From JBHPGW01 sp042569785 (GTDB taxonomy: Bacteria; Planctomycetota; Phycisphaerae; Sedimentisphaerales; Anaerobacaceae): 38,776 bases of DNA. The stretch spans positions 1 to 38,776 of the forward strand of contig JBHPGW010000026.1 of the NCBI GenBank assembly GCA_042569785.1, in the 5' to 3' direction. The notes beneath the pieces were generated by a model. That model worked only from the letters and a program-made list of their open reading frames with translations. It had not been told where the DNA came from and did no database searches. The position numbers were made by a program, and so were the translations under genes. Positions 1 through 9,088 of this stretch are shown one piece after another (position 1 is the first letter of the stretch; every line of letters begins with the position of its first letter).

Positions 1-954
1 AATGGCAAGGTGGCCATTGAACTTTCGACATTAAAAACCATTTGTAATTTTGGTTTATTTACCAAAGTTAGTGATACTTTTAAAATAGCCCTGTCCCCAG
101 ATTCTCAAAACCAGGTGCTTTCAGAATTCAATACTATTGAAAATCAGAAAAAATTACAGGACTGGAATAAAGAATTACATGAGATTTTGAAAAGCGATGA
201 TTTTAAGAAAGAAGATATCAACATCAACGCGAAGAACAGGGACGATTTTTCTTTAGCAGCGTTGACTTTGTCGATAGAAAAAAAACTGCCTTTATACTCT
301 GATGATAGAGTTATTCAGATCGCCACACTTAACGATAAATCGCAGATCAAAGGCTTTAGTACAGATATTTTCATTGATACCCTCTATTACCAAAAAAAGC
401 TTAGTATTGAAGAATTGACTAACATCTATTTGCAGTTTATTAGTTGGCGATATAAATTTGTAGTTCCTCCGACAGATGTATTGGAATATCTGGCTGCACA
501 ATATTTTGCAAGCCCACCAGGTGATGAGTTAAGAACGATAGCAATGTATGCACATAAATGTATGTGTGACCCGGGACTATTCTGTGGGCCTGAGAAAACA
601 GCTCATTTACCTTTGCCAATTGCCGCAAAGCTTTATATAGACTGGTTGAATTTAACTACTGATTTTATTGTTAAATGTTGGACCAACCCGAATTCTAACG
701 AAAAATCTGCAGACATATTTACTGACTGGGCATTATTAAATCTTTTGCCATCTGTTCCGAAATACATAGCTGACGGTGGATACAGGCTCGCAAATATGAC
801 GAAGAGGATGGTGCTTGGTCATGCAATCACTCAGTTAATGACTTTTGGAGACATCGATATTGGAAATAAAGTGCTGCTGTTACTAAAGCACAAGTTGGAT
901 TTGAATGACATAGAATATAACCGAGTAGTGTCGGAGACATTAGATGCAATCTGA
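1..954 (+). CDS. PIN-like domain protein, 5'-truncated
   Basis: The frame is open from the first base, so the gene probably starts upstream. The first possible internal start is a GTG at 10, and residue numbers below count from it. A PIN-nuclease-like signature lies in the middle: an LPLYSDDR segment (Asp98, Asp99), then about 20 residues later GFSTD (Asp119), then a helical segment. This Asp spacing resembles the C-terminal half of PIN RNase domains found in large conflict-system proteins. The conserved acidic residue near a PIN N-terminus would lie around residues 1-60 or upstream, and I cannot place it. The remainder (160-314) looks helical. The stop overlaps the next start by 11 bases, which implies translational coupling and joint function. 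The PIN call rests on a short motif and is tentative; the gene itself is secure. Confidence 0.6.
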   Translation, partial: NGKVAIELSTLKTICNFGLFTKVSDTFKIALSPDSQNQVLSEFNTIENQKKLQDWNKELHEILKSDDFKKEDININAKNRDDFSLAALTLSIEKKLPLYSDDRVIQIATLNDKSQIKGFSTDIFIDTLYYQKKLSIEELTNIYLQFISWRYKFVVPPTDVLEYLAAQYFASPPGDELRTIAMYAHKCMCDPGLFCGPEKTAHLPLPIAAKLYIDWLNLTTDFIVKCWTNPNSNEKSADIFTDWALLNLLPSVPKYIADGGYRLANMTKRMVLGHAITQLMTFGDIDIGNKVLLLLKHKLDLNDIEYNRVVSETLDAI

Positions 955-2950
955 TATTAAAAAAGTTGAAGAAATGCTGGAGATAAAAAAGATTATTGCA
1001 AAGATGGCATTCAAACATCAAGATACAGTTGATTTATGTACTTGGGGCTTTCTTAATAAGAACAAAATATCTGCCGATCCGAATCCTATTGGCAATGATA
1101 AAATATACGAAATACTCTTCAATAAGGAGCACAAAGACAGAATAGTAACACATAGCGAAGGTATCTGGCTCTGTTTCAAGGAAGATGGAAAACCTACTGC
1201 TGCCGAGATTGCTTATATGGTGTTTTCGAGTAATTCGCAATTCCGAAAGGCTGTGTATGAATATTTTCTTAAAATGAAGCCTGGCCATCAAATTGGACAC
1301 AATGCTCTGGCTAAATTAAGAAAAATTGAGGGAGAATTGCTTTCTGACAACTGGATTAAATCTGCAATTTCATTTTGTGACATAATAAAAGCAGACTGGT
1401 TGTACAACTTAATGGGGTTGAAACAGGCTATTGAAATGAAAGATGAAAGTGCAATTGAGGAATGTGCCACAAATGTGTTCAGGCCATCAATTGCATCAGC
1501 TGAGTCAATTGGAATTGGGGTGCTACAGCCCTCATATGCAAGGGATAGCTATGTCAAAGACATCTTAAGAATCACTGAAGAAATATCAGAGGTGGAAGAC
1601 CTGTTAGATGAATACTACATTAAATACGGTCATATTCCATTGTGTTATGACAATTCTATATATACTGCACTTGAAGACTTTTTTGTAAAGCATCCTTGTA
1701 ATGATCAAGAAAAGTGGAATAAATTATGGCGATGGGCTGAAAGGAAAAACAGTCCCTTATCTCGCTTCCATGTTTGTTGCTATTTTGTTCGTAGTAGCAA
1801 TAAAACCCCCAAAGAACAGCTTCAAGTCTTATTTGATGAGTTGCTTAATATTATCCACATCCCAGCAAAAGATGGTTCTGAGCTTCAATGGACCTCAGCC
1901 TGGAGATTGCGATGCGAATTAGCTAAACACTTTGGGCAATTTCTCGAAAGTAGATTGCCAGGTGCAAATACAGAGAGGATTTATAGCCAAGCCTGGTGGA
2001 TGGCAGAAAAGATTGCATCTCTGTATGGCAATAACCCTGAAGATATTGAGTCTATTAGGAAATACACCATTTCACCTGAAGAGGATATGTCAAATCTTGT
2101 CTGGCAGATGTCGAGAGCCAGGACCGTAGCGTCTTCGCTTCGATACGCTACGCTAATGACAAGTTCATTGTGGGCAATATCTATTATTTCACAGATCGAT
2201 AACGGATTTATTGATTATATCTGCAAGACCAACCTTCAAAACAAAGAGCTATTCTTTAAGAGTGTTCTTGGCTTTACTGTTGGGTGTTTTCCACTTAAAA
2301 GTGCAGATGAAATCAATTGTGTTTACGCTTACGATAAAACATGCATTGATGTAGCAGAATATTTATCTAAACAACTTGAAGATGTAGAAACAAAAGGACC
2401 ATTCATTGCCGTTTTGCCGGCGATTAGAAATTTGGCTGATTCGGGTAATATTATAAATCAGGTAAAAAGTATTAATGAGCAATCTGAAGGAGAGCAATTA
2501 CTGGAAGCAGTAGCAATGCGAGTAATGGCATATACAGATTCGCTGGAAAAGGGAAATGAAATATGGGATGTAATCTGTAATGAGGAATGGTTAACAAGTA
2601 CACTGTCTACAGTGAAAAACGAATATGTAATTGATATATTAATTACTTCTTTACTTGAGATTCTATTGCAAAAACAAAATAAATGGGCATGGCAATTGCC
2701 TCATTTGTTTTCGATTGTGTGCCAAAACAACATAGAGAATGAGAGAGTGAAAAAATTTGCCTTTGTCTGTGTAGTGATAAGTTCCATTTATTCGGATACA
2801 TGCAGTGCACTTAAGAGAACCCTACAGACTAATAAATCGGATGTTATCGAATTACGAGAAGAATGGAATAAACGCTTGCAGGAAATTTATCATATTGCCC
2901 CCGACTGCACAAGGGCACGACTGAGGCCTATCTTATTGTGTTTAAGTTAA
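944..2950 (+). CDS. unrecognised 668-aa protein of nuclease-rich island
   Basis: The start ATG overlaps the end of the PIN-like gene and has a GGAG about 7 bases upstream. I do not recognise the family. The sequence is mixed early on, then mostly helical, with Trp- and Leu-rich amphipathic stretches (about residues 240-668) that suggest a HEAT/TPR-like scaffold. There is no signal peptide, no clear membrane span and no Walker or nuclease motif that I can see. Position between a PIN-like protein and a PD-(D/E)XK nuclease suggests a structural or sensor subunit of the same system, which is inference. An 8-bp inverted repeat with a 12-nt loop interrupts the coding sequence in frame at 2125-2152 and is more GC-rich than its surroundings. 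Confidence 0.6.
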   Translation: MQSDIKKVEEMLEIKKIIAKMAFKHQDTVDLCTWGFLNKNKISADPNPIGNDKIYEILFNKEHKDRIVTHSEGIWLCFKEDGKPTAAEIAYMVFSSNSQFRKAVYEYFLKMKPGHQIGHNALAKLRKIEGELLSDNWIKSAISFCDIIKADWLYNLMGLKQAIEMKDESAIEECATNVFRPSIASAESIGIGVLQPSYARDSYVKDILRITEEISEVEDLLDEYYIKYGHIPLCYDNSIYTALEDFFVKHPCNDQEKWNKLWRWAERKNSPLSRFHVCCYFVRSSNKTPKEQLQVLFDELLNIIHIPAKDGSELQWTSAWRLRCELAKHFGQFLESRLPGANTERIYSQAWWMAEKIASLYGNNPEDIESIRKYTISPEEDMSNLVWQMSRARTVASSLRYATLMTSSLWAISIISQIDNGFIDYICKTNLQNKELFFKSVLGFTVGCFPLKSADEINCVYAYDKTCIDVAEYLSKQLEDVETKGPFIAVLPAIRNLADSGNIINQVKSINEQSEGEQLLEAVAMRVMAYTDSLEKGNEIWDVICNEEWLTSTLSTVKNEYVIDILITSLLEILLQKQNKWAWQLPHLFSIVCQNNIENERVKKFAFVCVVISSIYSDTCSALKRTLQTNKSDVIELREEWNKRLQEIYHIAPDCTRARLRPILLCLS

Positions 2951-2978
2951 TAGCAGTATTGAGCAAAGAGTAGAAAAT

Positions 2979-3998
2979 ATGTCGTCTAAGGAAATGTATT
3001 ATAAACGTTTGATCTCTGAAGAACTTAAATGTTTGTTGATAGACGGAGGAGAACTTCATTGGTTGTTTAATTTGGTCAAAGGTAGAGATGAGTTGGATTT
3101 TTTGATTGGAACTAATAATTCCAAACAGTGGATATCAGTGTATTGTGGCACGACCAGTCTTTTGGAGATTACTTTTACAAGTAGATTAGTGCGTATTTCA
3201 GCTCACAAGAAATACATTAATTTGGCACAAAATAACAGTCTGAATATATACGGTTCCAAAGAAACAGCAAATTTAAATTTCGAGGATGATTTTGTTCAGT
3301 TCCTATCATTTTTACATCAGAATAATCATCTGAAAAGGCATTACGGCAATAAAAAAGAGGGATATTTTCAAAACTTGTTTTCCAGGCAATTCGGCATTCT
3401 AAGCAATGGTAGCGAAGATTTTGTTGTAATAGACAAAGAAGCAGTGGTTGGTTATAAAAACATGCAGGTAAAAGCCAACTATTTTGATAAGCAACGAGAA
3501 AAGTTCAAAGCTATTAAGCAACATTTGAGTGAATTTGATGCCAAAAGATATGGAAGCAATATAGGTAAGGAGGCTCTGGGGAACGAGCTTGATTTCTTAG
3601 CAGTGAACAGAGACGGAAAGGTTCTGTTAATTGAGTTTAAACATGGTTCCAGTACCAAGGGGATTTATTTGTCACCAATACAAATCGGGCTATATTATAG
3701 CATATTTCAGGATTATATTCATCACTATAAACAGAATTTCATAGATGATATTGGCGAAATGATAAAACAAAAAAAGGATTTAAAGATGATTTCTCAGGAC
3801 TTTCCTGAAGTAACGCCAAGCGGAGAAATTGTACCCTTGCTGATCATTGCTAAATACAATCCAAGAAGTTCTGCTCTTGATTCATTTCGCAACGTACTGG
3901 AAATATGCAGAGAGGAATTAAAAGTCAATTCTTTCTTGTCTAATTTGGAAGTATATGAATATGATGAAGACCAAAAATTTAAACCTGTATTGTATTAG
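2979..3998 (+). CDS. PD-(D/E)XK superfamily nuclease
   Basis: A 339-aa protein starting 28 bases after the previous stop. The nuclease core is clear: Glu203 and Asp205 in NELDFLAV, then a beta strand carrying Glu219-Phe-Lys221 (VLLIEFKHG), i.e. D-x13-E-x-K. Gln235 and Tyr239/Tyr240 in the following helix match the Q-x3-Y extension seen in many members of this fold. The N-terminal ~130 residues hold no motif I can name and may bind DNA or a partner. Its close spacing with the upstream genes argues for one transcription unit with the PIN-like and 668-aa proteins. The family contains restriction, repair and transposon nucleases; the surrounding island favours defence, which is inference. Confidence 0.75.
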   Translation: MSSKEMYYKRLISEELKCLLIDGGELHWLFNLVKGRDELDFLIGTNNSKQWISVYCGTTSLLEITFTSRLVRISAHKKYINLAQNNSLNIYGSKETANLNFEDDFVQFLSFLHQNNHLKRHYGNKKEGYFQNLFSRQFGILSNGSEDFVVIDKEAVVGYKNMQVKANYFDKQREKFKAIKQHLSEFDAKRYGSNIGKEALGNELDFLAVNRDGKVLLIEFKHGSSTKGIYLSPIQIGLYYSIFQDYIHHYKQNFIDDIGEMIKQKKDLKMISQDFPEVTPSGEIVPLLIIAKYNPRSSALDSFRNVLEICREELKVNSFLSNLEVYEYDEDQKFKPVLY

Positions 3999-4063
3999 CA
4001 TACTTCTTGCGGATATCTATGATGTTGATTGATTTTTGAAAAGCTTTGAAAGGACACATTTAA

Positions 4064-4996
4064 GTGGGAAATCCTGATGCAGTAATCATAACTCATGGCG
4101 ATGTTGATGGGATGGTGTGTGCCGCACAGCTTATCCGCCGAGAAAATTCGCAATGTGATCTTCGCTTCTCAAATGCTAAATACATTAAATCTGCATTAGC
4201 TCGCATCCTACGGTCTTCCCAAATGCCCCACCGAATTTATATTTCTGATGTCCCTGCAAATTCAAATATCATTAAAATCATTTCCGCCTTATCCGAAAAC
4301 AGCTCAGACGTGTTCTGGATAGACCACCATCCTTGGGAAGCTGGAGTGAAAGAGGATTTAGAAAACTACTGTTCTGAAATCGTTTATAATGAAAGCTTGC
4401 AAACCCCTGCTGGAGTCCTAATGGGCCGATGGCTAAAAGATGAAGATCTTTATTATGAGAAAATCGGCAATATTTGCTATGCATATGAAAAAGGCACTGA
4501 CTGGGAAAGAAGTTGGTTTCGGCTTTTATCAAGCTACATCGGCAATTCAAAACAGGATGTCCTAGAACGATTGGCATATGACCAGGATTTCACAGAAGAT
4601 GATTTGCAAAGAATAGAACAAAAGAAAGAGGATGAGCTAAAAGCTGGTGAAATCCTAAACAATAAACCGCAAACCATAGAAACCAAAGGCAATAAAGCCA
4701 TGGCTGTTTATGATACTTCTACAAGCAAGGGCATATATCTGGGCCATAAGGTTTTTGAGCATCATGACGTAGATTACTGCCTTATTCGTATTTTAAAAAC
4801 TAAATGGCAATTAGCGTGTAACCCATCTAAGAAATATTCTATGAAGCATCTAATGGGAAAACAGAATATTGATGGGCATACTTTTTCACTAGCTGGCAGA
4901 GAAAACGAATTACTTGCAATTGAGAGTCAGCCAGCTAAGAATTTGCAGGCCGATCTTCATGGGTTATTGATTAACTGGTTATGTGAGGATTTATAA
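4064..4996 (+). CDS. DHH-family phosphoesterase
   Basis: A 310-aa protein whose chosen start is a GTG with AAAGGA about 8 bases upstream. The DHH-superfamily metal-site motifs are present in order: HGDVDG (Asp13, Asp15), SDVPAN (Asp62) and IDHHP (Asp87-His88-His89). A C-terminal stretch with DGHTFSLAG is a possible degenerate DHHA1 substrate-binding element. Members include RecJ nuclease, nanoRNases and cyclic-dinucleotide phosphodiesterases. The short length excludes a full RecJ. In this setting it could remove short oligonucleotides or cyclic nucleotides made during defence, but the substrate cannot be read from the sequence. It lies 65 bases after the PD-(D/E)XK gene and 98 bases before the OLD gene. 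Confidence 0.8.
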   Translation: MGNPDAVIITHGDVDGMVCAAQLIRRENSQCDLRFSNAKYIKSALARILRSSQMPHRIYISDVPANSNIIKIISALSENSSDVFWIDHHPWEAGVKEDLENYCSEIVYNESLQTPAGVLMGRWLKDEDLYYEKIGNICYAYEKGTDWERSWFRLLSSYIGNSKQDVLERLAYDQDFTEDDLQRIEQKKEDELKAGEILNNKPQTIETKGNKAMAVYDTSTSKGIYLGHKVFEHHDVDYCLIRILKTKWQLACNPSKKYSMKHLMGKQNIDGHTFSLAGRENELLAIESQPAKNLQADLHGLLINWLCEDL

Positions 4997-5012
4997 AAAA
5001 CAGACCAAAGGC

Positions 5013-5037
5013 ACCTTCGGACAGTTAATCCGATGGT
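5013..5037 (+). repeat. heptaloop hairpin repeat, copy 1
   Basis: The stem TCGGA/TCCGA is extended by ACC/GGT across one T-T mismatch, and the loop is CAGTTAA. It lies between the DHH and OLD genes, about 4 kb from the other copies. Confidence 0.6.
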
Positions 5038-5042
5038 AGGAT

Positions 5043-5087
5043 AGCCATTAATGGCTGGGAGATAGTCATCCTCTATAAATATAGGAT
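5043..5087. promoter_or_regulatory. palindromes ahead of the OLD/helicase pair
   Basis: A perfect 14-bp palindrome, AGCCATTAATGGCT (5043-5056), is followed by an imperfect inverted repeat with TATA inner arms and ATCC/GGAT outer arms (5068-5087). Both lie just upstream of the OLD start and could be operators or part of a promoter region. The AGGA at 5083-5086 is also the likely ribosome-binding site. Confidence 0.4.
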
Positions 5088-5094
5088 TAATTAA

Positions 5095-7191
5095 ATGAAA
5101 CTAAAAATAATTCATATCAAGAACTTTCGCCGATTGGAAGACCTGCATATAGACCTTGATGATGGCGAAACCGTTTTTGTTGGTCCCAACAACAGCGGCA
5201 AGACATCAGCAACAGCGATCTTCAGGTATTTTCTAAAAGGAAACGAATTTAGAATCCATGACTTTTCTGTATCGAGGATTCGGGAAATAAATCATTTCGG
5301 TAGTGTAAATGACAAGGAAGACTTAACTCTGCCATCAATTGATTTAGATCTTTGGTTCACAATTGATCCCGACATTGAATTTGGTAGAGTTTTTTCGCTT
5401 TTACCCAACACTTTATCTGATTTAGATGAAGTGGGCATCAGAATAAGCTTTGCTGTAAAACAAGATAACATTGATAGTCTTGTCTCTGCTTACGGTGAAG
5501 CCAAATCCTTAAAAAAGGAAGGGGATGCACGTGATGCATTTACACTTTCAAAATTTCTAAATATCCAAGGAAATCTAAAAAAATATTTTCGTCTTCATTA
5601 TTTTGTTCTTGAAAAAGGTGACACCGATTCAATTATCTCAGCCCTTGAACCGTCTGAAGCGGAACACGTTCTTTCCTCTCTTATCCGAATAGACTTTGTG
5701 GATGCACAACGAAATATTGATGATCAGGAAGCCAGTCGTAGCAATCGTCTGTCGTCGGCTTTCGCAACTTTTTATAAGCATAATCTAGAAGAGCCGGAAA
5801 TCAACGAGGCTGCCAGCCAGGTGATTGACGAAAATAATAAGAACCTTTCAGATCATTATGAGATGACTTTTAAGGATTTAATGGGAGTTATTTCCAGATT
5901 AGGCGTTCCTTCCGTTAATGATCGCAGTTTGAAAATTGTATCCACTCTAAATCCAGAAGTTGCCCTCAAGGGTAATACTGAGCTTTTATATATTGATCCG
6001 TTACTTAATCACGAATTACCAGAGGCCTATAATGGCCTTGGTTTCAAGAATCTGATTTATATTGCTATTCAAGTGACTCATTATCATTTGCAATGGATCA
6101 ATACGAAAGTGAATAGGCCGATTTGTCATTTGATATTTATCGAAGAGCCAGAAGTTCACCTTCATGCACAAGTTCAGCAAACCTTTATTACCAACATTTG
6201 GAATATCCTTAAGGAAAATGCCAAAGAAGCAGGAGAAGGAAACCTGGTACCGCAACTTTGCGTCACAACACACTCTTCTCATATATTAGACGCTGTTGAA
6301 TTTCATAAGGTTAGGTATTTTAAACGATGCCAGATTAAGGGGGAATGTCCTGAAGGAGTAAAAGCTCTTCACGCATCAACTGTCATAAGCCTACAGGATT
6401 TTCAACCCAAAGACACTTCAGCTCCAGATGAAGAGGACAACAGAGAAGAAACTCTGAAATTTCTTAAACAATACCTGAAGCTTACCCATTGCGATCTGTT
6501 TTTTGCCGATGCTGCTGTCCTTGTTGAGGGGATTGCTGAAAAGCTCTTGCTTCCAAAGATGATTGAAAAGGAAGCTAAGGAACTTAAAATCTGTTACCTA
6601 ACAGTTCTCGAAGTTGGTGGCGCTTACGCTCATCGTTTTGCGGAAATCTTTAAGTTTATCGGAATACCCTACCTTATTATAACGGATTGTGATTCTATCG
6701 ACCCTGATGACTCCAGAAAATCATGCAGAGCAGATACACCAGGCGCTAAGACATCTAACGCCTGCATTAAGTTCTTCTATGATAAGGACATTACTATTGA
6801 ACAGCTAAATAATAAAGAAGAAGCAGATCAGATTCTTGAAGATGGCTGTTGTTATCTGACCTTCCAAAAACCATTGTCTGTAGATGGATATCAGGCAGAT
6901 GAAAAAATGCATGGTAGAACCTTCGAGGAAGCTTTTATCTACGAAAATCTGGGCCTGTTTAAAGACGGAAAGGTTACAACTTCTATAACACTCGAAGGCA
7001 ATCACGATAAAGATTATGAGCAGATTTACAACCTGGTAAAATCAGCTAATTTTAAAAAAGCGGAATTCGCATTAGATATTGTTTTTTCAGAAGAAGATTG
7101 GAGAGTGCCCCATTATATCAAGTCCGGATTAATTTGGCTCCAATCAAAGATGGGGACTCAGCTTGATACTATTCAGGAGGCACTTATCTAA
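5095..7191 (+). CDS. gajA: OLD-family ATPase-TOPRIM endonuclease (GajA-like)
   Basis: A 698-aa protein. The N-terminal ABC/SMC-type ATPase has Walker A GPNNSGKT (30-37). Walker B with its adjoining conserved stretch is LIFIEEPEVHLH (346-357), and a later THSSH switch follows. The C-terminal TOPRIM nuclease has the metal glutamate in AVLVEGIAEK (Glu478) and the paired aspartates in IITDCDS (Asp531, Asp533). This is the architecture of OLD nucleases and of GajA, the DNA-nicking subunit of Gabija anti-phage systems, whose nuclease is restrained by nucleotides. The stop overlaps the helicase start by one base, the usual Gabija order. At 698 aa it is longer than the ~580-aa GajA I know, so it may be a long variant or another class 2 OLD. 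An AGGA lies 8 bases before the ATG. Confidence 0.85.
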   Translation: MKLKIIHIKNFRRLEDLHIDLDDGETVFVGPNNSGKTSATAIFRYFLKGNEFRIHDFSVSRIREINHFGSVNDKEDLTLPSIDLDLWFTIDPDIEFGRVFSLLPNTLSDLDEVGIRISFAVKQDNIDSLVSAYGEAKSLKKEGDARDAFTLSKFLNIQGNLKKYFRLHYFVLEKGDTDSIISALEPSEAEHVLSSLIRIDFVDAQRNIDDQEASRSNRLSSAFATFYKHNLEEPEINEAASQVIDENNKNLSDHYEMTFKDLMGVISRLGVPSVNDRSLKIVSTLNPEVALKGNTELLYIDPLLNHELPEAYNGLGFKNLIYIAIQVTHYHLQWINTKVNRPICHLIFIEEPEVHLHAQVQQTFITNIWNILKENAKEAGEGNLVPQLCVTTHSSHILDAVEFHKVRYFKRCQIKGECPEGVKALHASTVISLQDFQPKDTSAPDEEDNREETLKFLKQYLKLTHCDLFFADAAVLVEGIAEKLLLPKMIEKEAKELKICYLTVLEVGGAYAHRFAEIFKFIGIPYLIITDCDSIDPDDSRKSCRADTPGAKTSNACIKFFYDKDITIEQLNNKEEADQILEDGCCYLTFQKPLSVDGYQADEKMHGRTFEEAFIYENLGLFKDGKVTTSITLEGNHDKDYEQIYNLVKSANFKKAEFALDIVFSEEDWRVPHYIKSGLIWLQSKMGTQLDTIQEALI

Positions 7192-9032
7192 TGAGCCCCA
7201 ATCTAATCCCTACCAAAGCGGATACACAGATCAAGGACTGTATTGATGAAAACCGGAGCTTTTCTGTTATTTCAGGCGCAGGTTCTGGAAAAACTCAATC
7301 TCTATTAACAGCTCTTTCTTACATACGGGATTCAAAAGCTGATGAACTCAGGAGAAAAGATCAAAAGATACTCTGTATCACATACACAAAGCGTGCGGTT
7401 GGGGTAATATCCAGTCGTCTCAACTTCGATGAAATATTTTATGTTTCAACCCTTCATAGTTTTTTATGGACCGTCATTAATAGGTTTTCCACCGATATTA
7501 AAAAGACCCTCATTGATCATCACATCCCGGCTCAAATCGCGAAGAAACAAGAAGATGATAATGGAGGAAGCAGTAAGAAAGCTGTTGCCGCAAGGGAAAA
7601 GATTACCTCTCTGCAAGAGGAAATCAAAGCTTTAAAAGAGGTATCAGGTTTTTCTTACAGCGACAATTCAACATTCAGTAACTATAGTGAAGGGCAGCTC
7701 AGCCATGATGACATTATAGCCATAGCCGGACATCTAATCACCAATAACGCGATCCTTCAAAAAATAATGGCCCAAAAGTACCCCTATGTTTTTGTTGATG
7801 AAGCGCAGGATACTTTCACTGAGATTGTAACGGCACTTAATACCCTATGTTCGGGAAACGGCCTTCCTATTGTTGGATATTTTGGTGATCCTGTTCAGCA
7901 AATTTACGATAAACGTGCTGGAGATTTTTCAGGCCCAGAAGGATTCAAGTTAATAAAAAAGCAAGAAAATTTTAGGTGTTCTAAGGCTGTAGTTAATCTT
8001 CTGAACGCATTTAGAACGGACATTCAACAGGTATCTGCAGGTGAAGCATCAAAGCTTGAGGGGAGTGTGAAGCTCAGGCTTATTACTGCAGAGGAACCGG
8101 AAGGCCCAAGAAGGCGGTACACGGATGAACAAATTGAAAGAGCCTCCGCTAAGTTCAACGAAATTCTTAAAATCTGGAACCTTCATGAGAATGAGGAAAC
8201 TAAATATTTATTCTTAGTCAGACAAATGATTGCTAAACGTCTTGGATTTGAAACACTCCAAAAATTATTTACAGGTTTATACGCTTCAACACGCGCTCAA
8301 GATGATTATGAGTCTGGTGATCACTTTTTGTTAAAACCATTTATTAAAGTGATATCCCCTTTGCTGATTGCGCACAGGACAAACAATCAAAAGGAAGTCC
8401 TGGATATCCTGAGAAATTCAAGCCCGACATTTAATCCCAAAGGTAAAAATGCTAACAAATCACTTCGAAAAATGAGGGATTTGGCTAAAGGCCTTATTGA
8501 GGAACTATTGGAAAAATGGTCAAGCAATACCCTCCAGGAAATTTTGTTGTTTTGTCAGCAAAATGAAATCATTGAGGTCTCAGAGCGACTTTTTCGACAT
8601 CTTGGAAGATCACCACGTGATGAAGAATATAACAAGGATTTACATGAAATAGATAAAGAAGACTGGCTAGTTGATGAATATTTTAAAATGCGTACTGGTG
8701 AAATCGAACCATACGTTGACTTCATAAATGAAAACACGCCATATAGTACTCAACACGGTGTGAAAGGTGAAGAATATAAAAATGTAGTTGTGGTTTATGA
8801 TGATATTGAAGCCGCGTGGAATCTTTATAGTTTCACAAAAATGCTTGTACCAGAGATAGCTGGAAGCCCAACAGAAGGCCAGCTTGACAGGTCGACTAGG
8901 CTTGCTTACGTTTCCTTTTCAAGAGCTGTTGAAAACCTTCGTATCCTTCTATTTACGGCTGATCCTGAAGGCACTAAAAACATTCTGATTGAGAAATCAT
9001 TGTTTCAGGAAGATCAGATTATCATAAACTAA
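7191..9032 (+). CDS. gajB: UvrD/PcrA-like superfamily 1 helicase (GajB-like)
   Basis: A 613-aa SF1 helicase coupled to the OLD gene by a one-base stop/start overlap. Motifs in order: Walker A SGAGSGKT (28-35), motif II FVDEAQD (201-207), motif III with GDPVQQIY, motif V-like THGVKGEEY written here as QHGVKGEEYKNVVV, and motif VI LAYVSFSRA near the C-terminus. In Gabija, GajB assembles around the GajA tetramer and responds to DNA ends or processed DNA. Residues about 115-155 are charged and helical and look like an insertion between motifs Ia and II. The protein is longer than the ~490-aa GajB I know. A stand-alone repair helicase is unlikely given the coupling. It is the last gene before the hairpin array and group II intron. 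Confidence 0.85.
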   Translation: MSPNLIPTKADTQIKDCIDENRSFSVISGAGSGKTQSLLTALSYIRDSKADELRRKDQKILCITYTKRAVGVISSRLNFDEIFYVSTLHSFLWTVINRFSTDIKKTLIDHHIPAQIAKKQEDDNGGSSKKAVAAREKITSLQEEIKALKEVSGFSYSDNSTFSNYSEGQLSHDDIIAIAGHLITNNAILQKIMAQKYPYVFVDEAQDTFTEIVTALNTLCSGNGLPIVGYFGDPVQQIYDKRAGDFSGPEGFKLIKKQENFRCSKAVVNLLNAFRTDIQQVSAGEASKLEGSVKLRLITAEEPEGPRRRYTDEQIERASAKFNEILKIWNLHENEETKYLFLVRQMIAKRLGFETLQKLFTGLYASTRAQDDYESGDHFLLKPFIKVISPLLIAHRTNNQKEVLDILRNSSPTFNPKGKNANKSLRKMRDLAKGLIEELLEKWSSNTLQEILLFCQQNEIIEVSERLFRHLGRSPRDEEYNKDLHEIDKEDWLVDEYFKMRTGEIEPYVDFINENTPYSTQHGVKGEEYKNVVVVYDDIEAAWNLYSFTKMLVPEIAGSPTEGQLDRSTRLAYVSFSRAVENLRILLFTADPEGTKNILIEKSLFQEDQIIIN

Positions 9033-9088
9033 TAGGCACACGATAATTCAGGAATTTCACTAATCCAACAGTAGTTGGCTGAATATAA

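Noticed and set aside
4064..4996. Full RecJ exonuclease
   Set aside because: At 310 aa with only the DHH core and a weak DHHA1-like end, it lacks the length and OB domain of RecJ.
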